Shown piece by piece: positions 43,709-52,604 of a stretch of 64,000 bases of DNA. How positions within the stretch are numbered: position 1 is the stretch's first letter; every line of letters begins with the position of its first letter. The notes under the pieces are model-generated. The model was not told where the DNA came from and ran no database searches. It saw only the letters and a program-made list of their open reading frames with translations. The translations under genes were made by a program, and so were the position numbers. The stretch comes from Ruixingdingia sedimenti. Lineage in GTDB: Bacteria > Pseudomonadota > Alphaproteobacteria > Rhodobacterales > Rhodobacteraceae. The stretch spans positions 124,001 through 188,000 of the forward strand of contig NZ_JAVKPH010000001.1 in NCBI RefSeq assembly GCF_031432425.1, read 5' to 3'.

Positions 43709-46357
43709 ATGAGCGGCGCCCCGCGCGGCCCCTGGCAGCGCCTGCAACGGCATTTCCGCAAGGGCGCGCCGCTGCCGCGGTTCCTGACGCTGGCCTTGCT
43801 GGTGGGGTTGCTGGCGGCCATCGCGAATCTGGTGGTGCATGCGCAGCGGCTGGCGCGCGAATTCGACGACACGACCGAGGCGCGCACCGACAACCTCACC
43901 TGGTTCGTCGCCCAGATCGAGGTCGATCTGCTGAACCTGCGGCTGGCGCTGGCCGAACTGCCCGCGGATGCCGACCCGGCCCTGCCCCTGCCCGAAGCCG
44001 CCGAAAGCCGTATCCGCCACGCCTTCGACATCCTCTACAGCCGCGCGCAGGCGATGGAGGCCGCGGGCCCGCTGTTGTCGAGCCTGCATGACCCGGCGAT
44101 GCTGGCGCAGGTGGAACGCATCCAGCGCAGCACCGCACAGATGGCCGCGCGGCTCGACAGCGGGCCGCTGCGCACGGGCGCCATGGCGGGCATGGCGGCG
44201 CAGCTGGCGGCGCTCGCCCCCGATGTGCGCGGCTTTGCGGTGGCGGCGCTGGCGCAGTTGACCGAACGGTCCGCCGAACAGCGGCTTCGCCAGCGCGACG
44301 TTCTGGGGCGGTTCTCGGCGCTGTCGATCATGCTGGTGGTGCTGATGTCGGTGATCCTGTTCGTGGTCGCCGATCTTTACCGCGGCCTGCTGGAACATGC
44401 CCGGTCCACCCGGCAGATGAGTGCTACGCAGCGCAAGATGATCGAGGCGTCGCGCGATGCGGTGATCGTGACCGACCGCGACGGGCGCATCGTCGCCTTC
44501 AACACCGCGGCCGAGGCGCTTTACGGCATTTCCCGCGCCACGGCGATCGGCCAGCAGGCGCCGGCGCTGCTCAACCCCGACCCGACCGACCCGCGCGCGG
44601 TGGACACGATGATGGCGCAGTTCAGCCGCCGGGCGGCGAACAACACGCTTTCCGAACCCTTCGCCATGCAGGCGCGGCTGCACAACGGGCGGATCGCGCC
44701 GCTCGAGGTCGTGGTGATCCCCGATCTGGACAGCGAGGGGCAGCCGATCTTCATGTGCTTCGTGCGCGACATATCCGACCGGCTGGCGGTTGAAACCACG
44801 CTGCGCCGCGCCCGCGACGCCGCCGAACGCGCGGCAGAGGCGCGGGCGCGCTTTCTGACGGTGATGAGCCACGAGATGCGCACCCCCCTGCATGGCGTCA
44901 TCGCGGCGATGGATCTTCTGGGCCGCGGGCGGCTGTCGCGCGATCAGCGGCGGTTCCTGTCCATCGCGCAGGACTGCGGGCAAAGCGCGCTGCAACAGGT
45001 CGACGACCTGCTGGCGCTGGCCCGGCACGAGGAAGGCGCGGAACCCGAGGTGGCCTTCGATCCCGCCGCGCTGGCCCAGACCATCGCCGATCAGGCGGCG
45101 ACGCTGGCCGCGGCACAGGGCACGCGGGTGATCCTGACCGTGACCGATCCGGCGCGCGGCACGGTGTCGGGGCTGCGGCGCAGTTTCGAACGCGCGCTCG
45201 GCAATCTGGTGTCGAACGCGGTCAAGGTCACGCATGACGGCACGGTGCGCATCACGCTCGACCGGCTGCACGGCGGGGTGCCGGACGGGATCGTCACCCT
45301 GTCGGTCACGGTCGCCGACACCGGCCCCGGCATCGCGGCAGAGGACCAGACCCGCATCTTCGACGATTTCGAAACCCTGGACTGGAGCCTGACGCGCCCC
45401 TCGGGCGGCACCGGCCTGGGTCTTGGCATCGCGCGGCGGGCGGTGCGGGCGATGGGGGGCGAGATCACGCTCAACAGCGCGCCGGGGGCGGGCAGCAGCT
45501 TTCACTTCACCGCGCGGCTGGCGCGGCGCGACACCGCCGCCCCGCCCGCGCCCGAACCCCTGCCCGCCCCCGCGCCGCCGGCAGAGGACGACATCCCCTG
45601 CGCCCCCGATCCGGCAACGTTCTGCGCCGATACGCTGCGGGTGCTGCTGGTCGAGGACAACAACATCAACCGCACGCTGATGCAGGCGATGCTGCTGCGC
45701 ATGGGCCATGCCGTGACGCTGGCCGAAAACGGCGCGGCGGCGCTGGATCTGGCGGCGGCGCGCTGTTTTGACGTGATCGTGACGGATGTCGGCATGCCGG
45801 TGATGGACGGCGCGGCGGCGGTGCAGGCGCTGCGGGCGGGGGGCGGCTGTTCGGCCGATACGCCGGTTCTGGGGGTGACGGCGCATGCGCTGCCGGGCGA
45901 TCTGATGCGGTTCCGCGCCGCCGGGATGGACTGCGTGCTGACCAAGCCCCTGCGCCTCGACCAGCTGGCAGAGGCGCTGGCCGCCGTCACCGCGCCGCCG
46001 AACGATCCCCTGTTCGACCACGACACGCTGGAGGATTCGCGCGCGATGATGGGGGCGGCGGGCCATGCGCGTCTGGTGGCCCGGCTGGCGCAGGATCTGG
46101 CCGGCACGCTGTCCGCCCTGCCCGCCGACCCGGCCGCACGGGCCGAGGCGCTGCACCGTCTGGGGGGCGGGGCGGCGGTTCTGGGCCTGCGCCGGCTGCG
46201 CCGCGAGCTGTCAGAGGCCGAGGAGGCCGCGCGCACCGGCAAGCCCGCCGCAGAGGGGCTGGCCGCGGCGCTGGAAGGCACGATGGCGCGCAGCCGCCGG
46301 GCGCTCGGCCCCGCCGGGCAGGCGGCGCAGTCCTCAGCGCAGATGGCGCAGGAGTAG
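43709..46357 (+). CDS. Hybrid sensor histidine kinase (PAS, receiver and HPt domains)
   Basis: An 882-residue membrane kinase. Two transmembrane helices (about 24-45 and 203-226) bound a periplasmic sensor domain. A PAS domain follows (about 240-360, EASRDAVIVTDRDGRIVAFN), then HisKA with H388 (FLTVMSHEMRTPLHGVI), an HATPase (NLVSNAVKVTHDG, DTGPGIA, GTGLGLGIARR), a receiver domain with Asp693 (DVIVTDVGMPVMDG) and an HPt-like tail with H816 (EALHRLGGGAAVLG). This is a full phosphorelay in one chain, probably ending on the divergent response regulator. The periplasmic oxidoreductase-like neighbour could be its sensory partner (inference). Confidence 0.92.
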   Translation: MSGAPRGPWQRLQRHFRKGAPLPRFLTLALLVGLLAAIANLVVHAQRLAREFDDTTEARTDNLTWFVAQIEVDLLNLRLALAELPADADPALPLPEAAESRIRHAFDILYSRAQAMEAAGPLLSSLHDPAMLAQVERIQRSTAQMAARLDSGPLRTGAMAGMAAQLAALAPDVRGFAVAALAQLTERSAEQRLRQRDVLGRFSALSIMLVVLMSVILFVVADLYRGLLEHARSTRQMSATQRKMIEASRDAVIVTDRDGRIVAFNTAAEALYGISRATAIGQQAPALLNPDPTDPRAVDTMMAQFSRRAANNTLSEPFAMQARLHNGRIAPLEVVVIPDLDSEGQPIFMCFVRDISDRLAVETTLRRARDAAERAAEARARFLTVMSHEMRTPLHGVIAAMDLLGRGRLSRDQRRFLSIAQDCGQSALQQVDDLLALARHEEGAEPEVAFDPAALAQTIADQAATLAAAQGTRVILTVTDPARGTVSGLRRSFERALGNLVSNAVKVTHDGTVRITLDRLHGGVPDGIVTLSVTVADTGPGIAAEDQTRIFDDFETLDWSLTRPSGGTGLGLGIARRAVRAMGGEITLNSAPGAGSSFHFTARLARRDTAAPPAPEPLPAPAPPAEDDIPCAPDPATFCADTLRVLLVEDNNINRTLMQAMLLRMGHAVTLAENGAAALDLAAARCFDVIVTDVGMPVMDGAAAVQALRAGGGCSADTPVLGVTAHALPGDLMRFRAAGMDCVLTKPLRLDQLAEALAAVTAPPNDPLFDHDTLEDSRAMMGAAGHARLVARLAQDLAGTLSALPADPAARAEALHRLGGGAAVLGLRRLRRELSEAEEAARTGKPAAEGLAAALEGTMARSRRALGPAGQAAQSSAQMAQE

Positions 46358-47941
46358 GCGGGTGGAGCCGTCCTTGGCCGCCTCGTCCGGCGTGCCCTCC
46401 GCCCCCGGTTCCAGCAGCGGCATCAGGCGCAGCGCCAGATCCTTGCCCAGTTCCACCCCCCACTGGTCGAAACTGTTGATCCCCAGCACCACCCCCTCGA
46501 CGAACACCCGGTGTTCGTAAAGCGCGAGGATCTGCCCCAGCACGAAGGGCGTCAGTTGCGGATAGGCCAGCGTGACCGAGGGGCGGTTGCCCGGAAACAC
46601 CCGGTGGCGCGCCTGCCGTTCCAGTTCCGTCCCCGTCAGCCCCCGCGCCGCCATCATCGCCCGCGCCTCATCAAGGCTGCGCCCGACCATCAGCGCCTCT
46701 GCCTGCGCAAGGCAGTTGGCGACCAGCAGGCGGTGGTGATGGGCCAGATCGGGTTCATGCCCGCGCGCCGCGATCAGGAATTCGCAGGGGATCACCCGCG
46801 TGCCCTGATGGATCATCTGATAGAAGGCGTGCTGGCCGTTCGTCCCCGGTTCGCCCCACACCACGGGGCCGGAATGGCGCGGCAGGTCGGCCCCGTCCAT
46901 CGCCACGCGCTTGCCGTTCGATTCCATCTCCAGCTGTTGCAGATAGGCGGGCAGGCGCGCCAGCCGCTGGTCGTAGGGCAGCACCGCGCGGGTGGCATGG
47001 CCGCAGACCTGCGCATGCCACACCCCCACCAGCGCCAGCAGCACCGGCAGGTTGCGGGCCAGCGGCGCGGTGCGGAAATGGCGGTCCATGTCGGCGCCGC
47101 CGGCAAGGAACGCGCCGAACCGCGCGGGCCCGATGGCCAGCATCAGCGCCAGCCCGATCGGCCCCCAGACGGAATAGCGCCCGCCCACCCAGTCCTCGAA
47201 CCCGAACACCCGTTCCGGCGCGATGCCGAAGGTGGCGGTGCGGTCGGGCGCGGTGGACACGGCCGCGAACTGCCGCCCCGGTTCGGCCACCCGCGCGGCC
47301 ATCCAGCGGCGGGCGGTTTCGGCATTGGTCATCGTCTCGATGGTGGTGAAGGTCTTGGAGGCGACGATGACCAGCGTCGTTTCCGGGTCCAGCCCCTTCA
47401 GCACGTCATGAACATGCGCCCCGTCGACGTTCGAGACGAAATGACACCGCGGCCCGTCGTGGAAAGGCGCCAGCGCCTGCACCGCCATCACCGGGCCAAG
47501 ATCGGACCCGCCGATGCCGATGTTCACCACATCCGTCACCGCCCCGCCCTGACAGCGGAACCGCCCCGTGCGCACGTCCTCGGCAAAGATCGACAGCCGC
47601 GCATGGGTGGCGCGCAGCGGGGCCTTCACGTCGCACCCGTCCACGACCAGCGCGCCCTCCATGTCGCGCAGCGCGGTGTGCAGGACCGCGCGGCCCTCGG
47701 TTTCGTTGATGGGCGCGCCGGCGAACATAGCCGCGCGCCGGGGTTCCACCCCGGCCGCACGGGCAAGGCCCACCAGCAGGTCCAGCGCGGTGTCGTCCAG
47801 ATTGGTCTTGGAAAAATCGAACAGAAGGTCGCCGTGGCGGGCCGAAAATGCCTCTGCCCGGGTAGGGGTCTTGAACAAATCCAATATCGGCCGTTGTGCC
47901 ACGGCGGCATGATGCGCGGCGAGATCCGCCCAGTAATCCAT
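46334..47941 (-). CDS. pgi: Glucose-6-phosphate isomerase
   Basis: A 535-residue enzyme interconverting glucose 6-phosphate and fructose 6-phosphate. Seen are VNIGIGGSDLGPVMA, FVSNVDGAHVHDVL, IVASKTFTTIETMTNAE, the GRYSVWGPIGL motif and NSFDQWGVELGKDLA near the C-terminus. It is convergent with the hybrid kinase, with a 24-base overlap. It is 8 bases downstream of pgl. Confidence 0.96.
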   Translation of the reverse strand: MDYWADLAAHHAAVAQRPILDLFKTPTRAEAFSARHGDLLFDFSKTNLDDTALDLLVGLARAAGVEPRRAAMFAGAPINETEGRAVLHTALRDMEGALVVDGCDVKAPLRATHARLSIFAEDVRTGRFRCQGGAVTDVVNIGIGGSDLGPVMAVQALAPFHDGPRCHFVSNVDGAHVHDVLKGLDPETTLVIVASKTFTTIETMTNAETARRWMAARVAEPGRQFAAVSTAPDRTATFGIAPERVFGFEDWVGGRYSVWGPIGLALMLAIGPARFGAFLAGGADMDRHFRTAPLARNLPVLLALVGVWHAQVCGHATRAVLPYDQRLARLPAYLQQLEMESNGKRVAMDGADLPRHSGPVVWGEPGTNGQHAFYQMIHQGTRVIPCEFLIAARGHEPDLAHHHRLLVANCLAQAEALMVGRSLDEARAMMAARGLTGTELERQARHRVFPGNRPSVTLAYPQLTPFVLGQILALYEHRVFVEGVVLGINSFDQWGVELGKDLALRLMPLLEPGAEGTPDEAAKDGSTRLLLRHLR

Positions 47942-47949
47942 GTTGGTGT

Positions 47950-48615
47950 CTACTCCTGCTCCGCCCAATGTACGGTTGCGTGATCGAGAATGGCGCGCAC
48001 CGGCGCCTCTGCGGGCGGCAGGCCCGCCGCCCGTTCCAGCGCCGCGCGCTTGGCGGGGCCGGTAATCAGCAGATGCACCTCCATCGCGCCCGCCAATACC
48101 GGCGCGGAAAGGGTCAGACGCGGTTCCGGCGCAGGGCCTGCGGGCACGGCCAGCACCGCGGGCGCATCCGCGCCGATCCCGCCCCCGCCGGGGAAAAGCG
48201 AGGCGACATGCCCGTCCTCGCCCATCCCCAACAGCACCACCGACAGCGGCAGCAGCGGGGCCAGATCGGCGGCGACGACCGGCGCGGCCTCTTGCGGCGT
48301 CAGGCCGGGGCGGTAGAGCGGCAGGAACCCCGCCCCCACCGCACGGCCCGTCAGCATCCGCCGCCGGATCCGCCCGCCGTTCGACCGCGGGTCGTCCTCG
48401 GGCAGCCAGCGTTCGTCACCCGGCAGCACGGTGACGCGCGACCAGTCCAGATCCACGCCCGACAGGATGTCGAACACCGGCAGCGGCGTCGCGCCGCCCG
48501 GCAGGCAGAGGCTCGCCCGCCCCTCGCGGCGCAGGAAATCGCCCAGGGCGCCCGCGATCCGGTCGGCCAGCGCCAGCATCATCAGGTCGCGGTCGGGGTA
48601 GGTCTGAAGGTTCAT
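47950..48615 (-). CDS. pgl: 6-phosphogluconolactonase
   Basis: A 221-residue enzyme of the DevB/Pgl type, hydrolysing 6-phosphogluconolactone. The N-terminal ASLCLPGGATPLPVFDIL and VTVLPGDERWLPEDDPRSN are typical, as is VVLLGMGEDGHVASLFPG. The start overlaps the zwf stop (ATGA), so zwf and pgl are coupled and act in sequence. Confidence 0.95.
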   Translation of the reverse strand: MNLQTYPDRDLMMLALADRIAGALGDFLRREGRASLCLPGGATPLPVFDILSGVDLDWSRVTVLPGDERWLPEDDPRSNGGRIRRRMLTGRAVGAGFLPLYRPGLTPQEAAPVVAADLAPLLPLSVVLLGMGEDGHVASLFPGGGGIGADAPAVLAVPAGPAPEPRLTLSAPVLAGAMEVHLLITGPAKRAALERAAGLPPAEAPVRAILDHATVHWAEQE

Positions 48616-50066
48616 GGCCGTATCTCCCGCCAGCGCCGCCCATCGCGGTGCATGAGCCACATCGCCTCCTGCGGCCCCTCGGACCCGGCCGCGTAGCCCT
48701 GCGGCCGGTCGCCCGCGGCATCCCACCGGGCGATCACCGGGTCGGTCCAGGCCCAGGCGGCCGCCACCTCGTCGCCGCGCATGAACAGCGTCTGGTCGCC
48801 CCGGATCACATCCATGATCAACCGTTCATGCGCATCGGGCATGTCGCGCCCCTCTGCCCCCAACGCATTCGCGAATGACATGTCCAGAGGCACCTGCACC
48901 AGCCGCATGCCCCCCGGACCGGGTTCCTTGATCATCACCTTGAGGTTCAGCCCCTCGTTCGGCTGCAACCGGATCACCATCACATTCTCGCGCCACTGGC
49001 CGGCGGCGTCAAAGATGGAATGGGGCGGTTCGCGGAAATGCACCGCGATCTCGGATTCGCGGGCGCGCAGCCGCTTGCCGGTGCGCAGATAAAAGGGCGT
49101 GCCCTTCCAGCGCCAGTTGGAAATGCCGACCTTGAGCGCCACGAAGCTTTCGGTGCGGCTGTCGGGGTTGGCGACATCCTCCAGATAGCCGGGCTGGCCG
49201 GGGGCGGGCAGGTACTGGCCGCGCACCACATCGACCGGCCGCACCGGATCGAGCGCGCGGATGACCTTGAGCTTTTCGTCGCGCACCGCATCGGGGGAAA
49301 AGTGCCACGGCGGCTCCATCGCGGTCAGGCACAGAAGCTGCATCATGTGGTTCTGCACCATGTCGCGCATCGCGCCCGCACGGTCGTAATAGGCCCCCCG
49401 CCCGGCCACGCCCGCGCTTTCGGCCACCGTGATCTGGACGTGATCGACATGTTGCGCGTTCCACAACGGCTCGAACAATATGTTGGCGAAACGCACCGCC
49501 ATCAGGTTCTGCACCGTTTCCTTGCCCAGATAATGGTCGATGCGGTAGATCTGGCCCTCGCCGAAATGCCGCGCCAGAACGGCGTTCAGCGCGCGGGCGG
49601 TGTCCAGATCGTCGCCGAAGGGTTTTTCCACCACCACGCGGCTGTCGTCATCGGCGATGCCATGGGCGCGCAGCCGTTCGGCCAGCGCGCCGAACAGGGC
49701 CGGCGCGACCGAGAAATAGAAGGCCCGCACCACGCCGGGCCGCATCCGCGCCGCCAGCGCCGCCCATCCGGTCTCGCCCCCGGCCTCCAGCGTCACATAA
49801 TCCAGCCGGTCGAGAAACGCCGCCAGCCGCCCGCGATCCAGCAGCGGCGGGGGCAGCGCGCCTTCCAGCGCGGCGGCGGTTTCCTGACGGAAGGCATCAG
49901 CCGTCATCGCGCTGCGCGCGGCGGCGATGATACGGCAGGCATCGGACACCTGCCCGGCCACGAACCGGCGGTACAGCGCGGGCAGGATCCTGCGCCGGGC
50001 CAGATCGCCGGTGCCGCCGAACACCACCATGTCGAATGCCTCGACCGGAATGACGCGCGAAGCCAT
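48612..50066 (-). CDS. zwf: Glucose-6-phosphate 1-dehydrogenase
   Basis: A 484-residue enzyme oxidising glucose 6-phosphate with NAD(P)+. The Rossmann motif is VVFGGTGDLARRRILPALY; the active-site peptide is RIDHYLGKETVQNLMAVRFAN. The start at 50066 (MASRVIPVEAFDM) gives the expected N-terminus; an in-frame ATG at 50171 would add a Pro/Ala-rich extension. zwf-pgl-pgi is one operon. Confidence 0.95.
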   Translation of the reverse strand: MASRVIPVEAFDMVVFGGTGDLARRRILPALYRRFVAGQVSDACRIIAAARSAMTADAFRQETAAALEGALPPPLLDRGRLAAFLDRLDYVTLEAGGETGWAALAARMRPGVVRAFYFSVAPALFGALAERLRAHGIADDDSRVVVEKPFGDDLDTARALNAVLARHFGEGQIYRIDHYLGKETVQNLMAVRFANILFEPLWNAQHVDHVQITVAESAGVAGRGAYYDRAGAMRDMVQNHMMQLLCLTAMEPPWHFSPDAVRDEKLKVIRALDPVRPVDVVRGQYLPAPGQPGYLEDVANPDSRTESFVALKVGISNWRWKGTPFYLRTGKRLRARESEIAVHFREPPHSIFDAAGQWRENVMVIRLQPNEGLNLKVMIKEPGPGGMRLVQVPLDMSFANALGAEGRDMPDAHERLIMDVIRGDQTLFMRGDEVAAAWAWTDPVIARWDAAGDRPQGYAAGSEGPQEAMWLMHRDGRRWREIRP

Positions 50067-50167
50067 CTTGCCCGTACCGCCCTGCCGCCTCGTGGATACC
50101 GCGCGGGGTCCGCCCGGCGGCGCCGGTGTAGCACGGGTGCCCGCGGATGCGAACCCCCCCGCCGGGC

Positions 50168-50764
50168 TCATGCCTCCAGTTCGGCATCCCAGTAGAGATA
50201 GTCGAGCCAGCTTTTGTGCAGATGGTTCGGCGGAAACCTGCGCCCGCGGTTGTGCATTTCCGCCGGCGACGGCTGCCGGGGCGCCCGCGTCAGCCGCAGC
50301 CCCGATTCCCGCAGGCTGCGCGATCCCTTGCGCAGGTTGCAGGGCGAACAGGCGGCGACCACGTTTTCCCAGCTGGTCACGCCGCCCCGCGCCCGCGGCA
50401 CCACATGGTCGAAGGTCAGGTCATGGGTGGATCCGCAGTACTGGCAGCGGAATTCGTCGCGCAGGAAAAGATTGAAGCGCGTGAAGGCCACGCGCTTCTG
50501 GGGTTTGACGAAATCCTTGAGAACGACGACCGAGGGGATGCGTATCGCCTGCCTCTGGCTGCGCACCGTCTGGTCGTATTCCGCCACGATCGTCACGCGG
50601 TCGAGGAACACGGCCTTCACCGCCTCCTGCCAGGGCCAGAGCGAGAGGGGATAATAGCTGAGCGGCCGGTAATCCGCATTCAGCACCAGCGCCGGAAACT
50701 GCCGCAACGCGCCCGGTTCGCGGACGAAACTGGTTCTGAACTCGATATCGGTCGTGACTGCCAT
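50168..50764 (-). CDS. HNH endonuclease family protein
   Basis: A 198-residue protein with a zinc-type HNH core: CQYCGSTHDLTFDHVVPRARGG with CSPCNLRKG about 15 residues later. Four cysteines hold the structural zinc; the catalytic histidine is in FDHVVPRA. The N-terminal ALVLNADYRPLSYYPLSLW is typical of the common alphaproteobacterial HNH family. Its target is unknown; no methylase or phage gene is nearby. Confidence 0.88.
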   Translation of the reverse strand: MAVTTDIEFRTSFVREPGALRQFPALVLNADYRPLSYYPLSLWPWQEAVKAVFLDRVTIVAEYDQTVRSQRQAIRIPSVVVLKDFVKPQKRVAFTRFNLFLRDEFRCQYCGSTHDLTFDHVVPRARGGVTSWENVVAACSPCNLRKGSRSLRESGLRLTRAPRQPSPAEMHNRGRRFPPNHLHKSWLDYLYWDAELEA

Positions 50765-50908
50765 CCGTTAGAGACTCCGTCCCTGCCGCCGGAAACCGGC
50801 GCCGGGACGGGGAAACCGCCCCGATGTGCGCACTATATATGGCGCTTGCCGCGTGGCAAGACGCCATCTGCGGCCCTATCCATAATCCGCGCAGGTAACG
50901 GCGTTGTG

Positions 50909-51571
50909 TCAGGAACCCAGCCGTTCGCGCAGGAAGGCCAGCGCGACCGACAGCCCGTCGGGCGCGATGCCGTGACCGGCGCCCTTCATCACATGGCCAT
51001 AGGTCTCGAACCCCGCGGCGACCAGCGCATCGCCCGCCGCGCCCATGTCGGCGAAGGGCACCACCGGGTCGGCATCGCCATGGATCAACAGCACCGGCGG
51101 CTTCACCCGCGCCTCTGCCGCCAGAAGCTCGGGCGCCAGCAGCCGGCCGGAAAAGGCGACGACGCCGGCGATGGCGGCATCGCGGCGGGCGGCGACATGC
51201 AGGCTCATCATCGTGCCCTGCGAAAAGCCCACCAGCGCCAGCCGATCGGGGGTCACGCCCTCGGCCCGCAGCACCTCGTCCAGATAGAGGTTGAGGTCAT
51301 CGGCGGCGGCGGCGACACCGGCCTGCGCCTCGGCCTCGCTCGACCCGTCGAGCCAGGGAATGGGAAACCACTGATAGCCGAAAGGGTTGCCGCTGCACCG
51401 TTCCGGCGCGTCGGGGGCGTGGAAGGCGGTGTCGGGCAGGTGCGGGGCCAGCGGGTCGGCCAGTCCCAGCAGGTCGTTGCCGTCGGCGCCATAGCCGTGG
51501 ACGAACACGACCACGCTTTTCGTCACCCCGTTGCGGGCCGGGCGGCGGCCCGCGTTCAACCTGCGCGTCAT
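50909..51571 (-). CDS. Phospholipase/carboxylesterase family serine hydrolase
   Basis: A 220-residue alpha/beta hydrolase. The nucleophile motif is VGFSQGTMMSLHVA near residue 115, with VVVFVHGYGADGNDLLGLA at the N-terminus and the acid/histidine in LIHGDADPVVPFA and VMKGAGHGIAPDGL. This is the acyl-protein-thioesterase/carboxylesterase (YpfH-like) family, hydrolysing short-chain esters. It begins by overlapping the stop of the DNA glycosylase gene by 4 bases. Confidence 0.88.
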   Translation of the reverse strand: MTRRLNAGRRPARNGVTKSVVVFVHGYGADGNDLLGLADPLAPHLPDTAFHAPDAPERCSGNPFGYQWFPIPWLDGSSEAEAQAGVAAAADDLNLYLDEVLRAEGVTPDRLALVGFSQGTMMSLHVAARRDAAIAGVVAFSGRLLAPELLAAEARVKPPVLLIHGDADPVVPFADMGAAGDALVAAGFETYGHVMKGAGHGIAPDGLSVALAFLRERLGS

Positions 51572-52203
51572 CTGATCCCCTCGCGGTCCTTGGCCACCCG
51601 GTAATAGGCCCAGAGCAACCGCGCCGCAACCGCCCGCCAGGGCGACCACGCCGCCGCCATCTCGCGCAGGGCACGTTCGCGGGGCCGTTCGGGCAGGTCG
51701 AACAGCAGGCGGGCGGATTCCTGCAAGGCCAAATCGGCGGGGGCGAACACATCCGCCCGGCCGAGCGAGAACATGGCATAGATTTCCGCCGTCCAGCGCC
51801 CGATCCCGGGCAGCGCGACCAGTTCGGCCACCACCGCCTCGTCGGGCACATGGCGCAGGGCGGCATAGTCGATCCCCGCATCCGCCAGCGCACGGGCATA
51901 GCGCACCTTCTGCCGCGACAGGCCGCAGGCGCGCAGCGCCTCGTCCCCGGCCGCGGCGATGGCTTCGGGCGCGGTCAGGGCGGCGGCCTCCAGCCGGTTC
52001 CAGATCGCGTTGGCGGCGGCGACGGAAACCTGCTGGCTGACGATCGCGCCCAGAAGCGCCTCGAACCCGTCGGGGCGGCGGCGCAGCGGCAGGGGGCCGG
52101 TCAGATCCGCGGCGCGGGCGAACCGGGGGTCCGCCCGGCAGAGCCAGTCGAGCCCCTCGGCCACACAGGATTCGGTTTCGATGATGCGGCCGATATGGGC
52201 CAT
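51568..52203 (-). CDS. DNA-3-methyladenine glycosylase II (AlkA-like)
   Basis: A 211-residue helix-hairpin-helix glycosylase that removes alkylated bases. The HhH motif is VALPGIGRWTAEIYAMFSLGRADVFAPADLAL, with the catalytic Asp in VFAPADLAL. It lacks the extra N-terminal domain of E. coli AlkA. It overlaps the following hydrolase gene by 4 bases. Confidence 0.88.
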   Translation of the reverse strand: MAHIGRIIETESCVAEGLDWLCRADPRFARAADLTGPLPLRRRPDGFEALLGAIVSQQVSVAAANAIWNRLEAAALTAPEAIAAAGDEALRACGLSRQKVRYARALADAGIDYAALRHVPDEAVVAELVALPGIGRWTAEIYAMFSLGRADVFAPADLALQESARLLFDLPERPRERALREMAAAWSPWRAVAARLLWAYYRVAKDREGIR

Positions 52204-52261
52204 GCCTGCCTCCGCTGTTGCGCGGGCAGGTTAGCGGCTATGGCCCCGGCAGGCCAGTGCG

Positions 52262-52516
52262 TCAGACGATCGACGCCAGCCCCTCGATATCGTTGCGCAC
52301 CGCGCAGAACTCGGGCACCGTCTGGTCGTGCAGTTGCGACAGCCATTCGCGGCAATCGCCCGTCCGCCCGCATTCGGCGCAGCGGCAGACCATGCCGTCC
52401 AGGTCGTCGCGGGTGATCCAGCCCTCGACCACCGCCCGCGTCAGCGGCACGCCCGCCGCCCGCGCCATGCCCCGCACCAGCCAGAAAGCCTGCGGGCCGC
52501 CGCCGAAGATCATCAT
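52262..52516 (-). CDS. DUF6455-family small cysteine-cluster protein
   Basis: An 84-residue protein. The cysteine run CRCAECGRTGDC (four Cys in 12 residues, near residues 44-55) followed by REWLSQL resembles the DUF6455 family of Rhodobacterales; the Cys set could bind zinc or an iron-sulfur cluster. A perfect FNR-type box lies 75-88 bases upstream of the start, so it is probably turned on when oxygen falls. Its role is unknown. Confidence 0.7.
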   Translation of the reverse strand: MMIFGGGPQAFWLVRGMARAAGVPLTRAVVEGWITRDDLDGMVCRCAECGRTGDCREWLSQLHDQTVPEFCAVRNDIEGLASIV

Positions 52517-52590
52517 TCCATCCTGCCTTTCCGCCCGGCCCTGCCCCGCCGGGGTGGCGGGCAGGATCGCAGGGGTCCGGCGGACGGGCT

Positions 52591-52604
52591 TTGATCTGGA
52601 TCAA
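52591..52604 (-). promoter_or_regulatory. Perfect FNR/FnrL box upstream of the DUF6455 gene
   Basis: TTGATCTGGATCAA is a perfect match to TTGAT-N4-ATCAA. Its centre is about 81 bases before the DUF6455 start codon. It overlaps the stop codon of the M48 peptidase gene. Confidence 0.8.

Noticed and set aside
50168..50764. HNH protein as part of a restriction or phage system
   Set aside because: No methyltransferase, integrase or phage gene is adjacent, and the protein resembles a common housekeeping HNH family.
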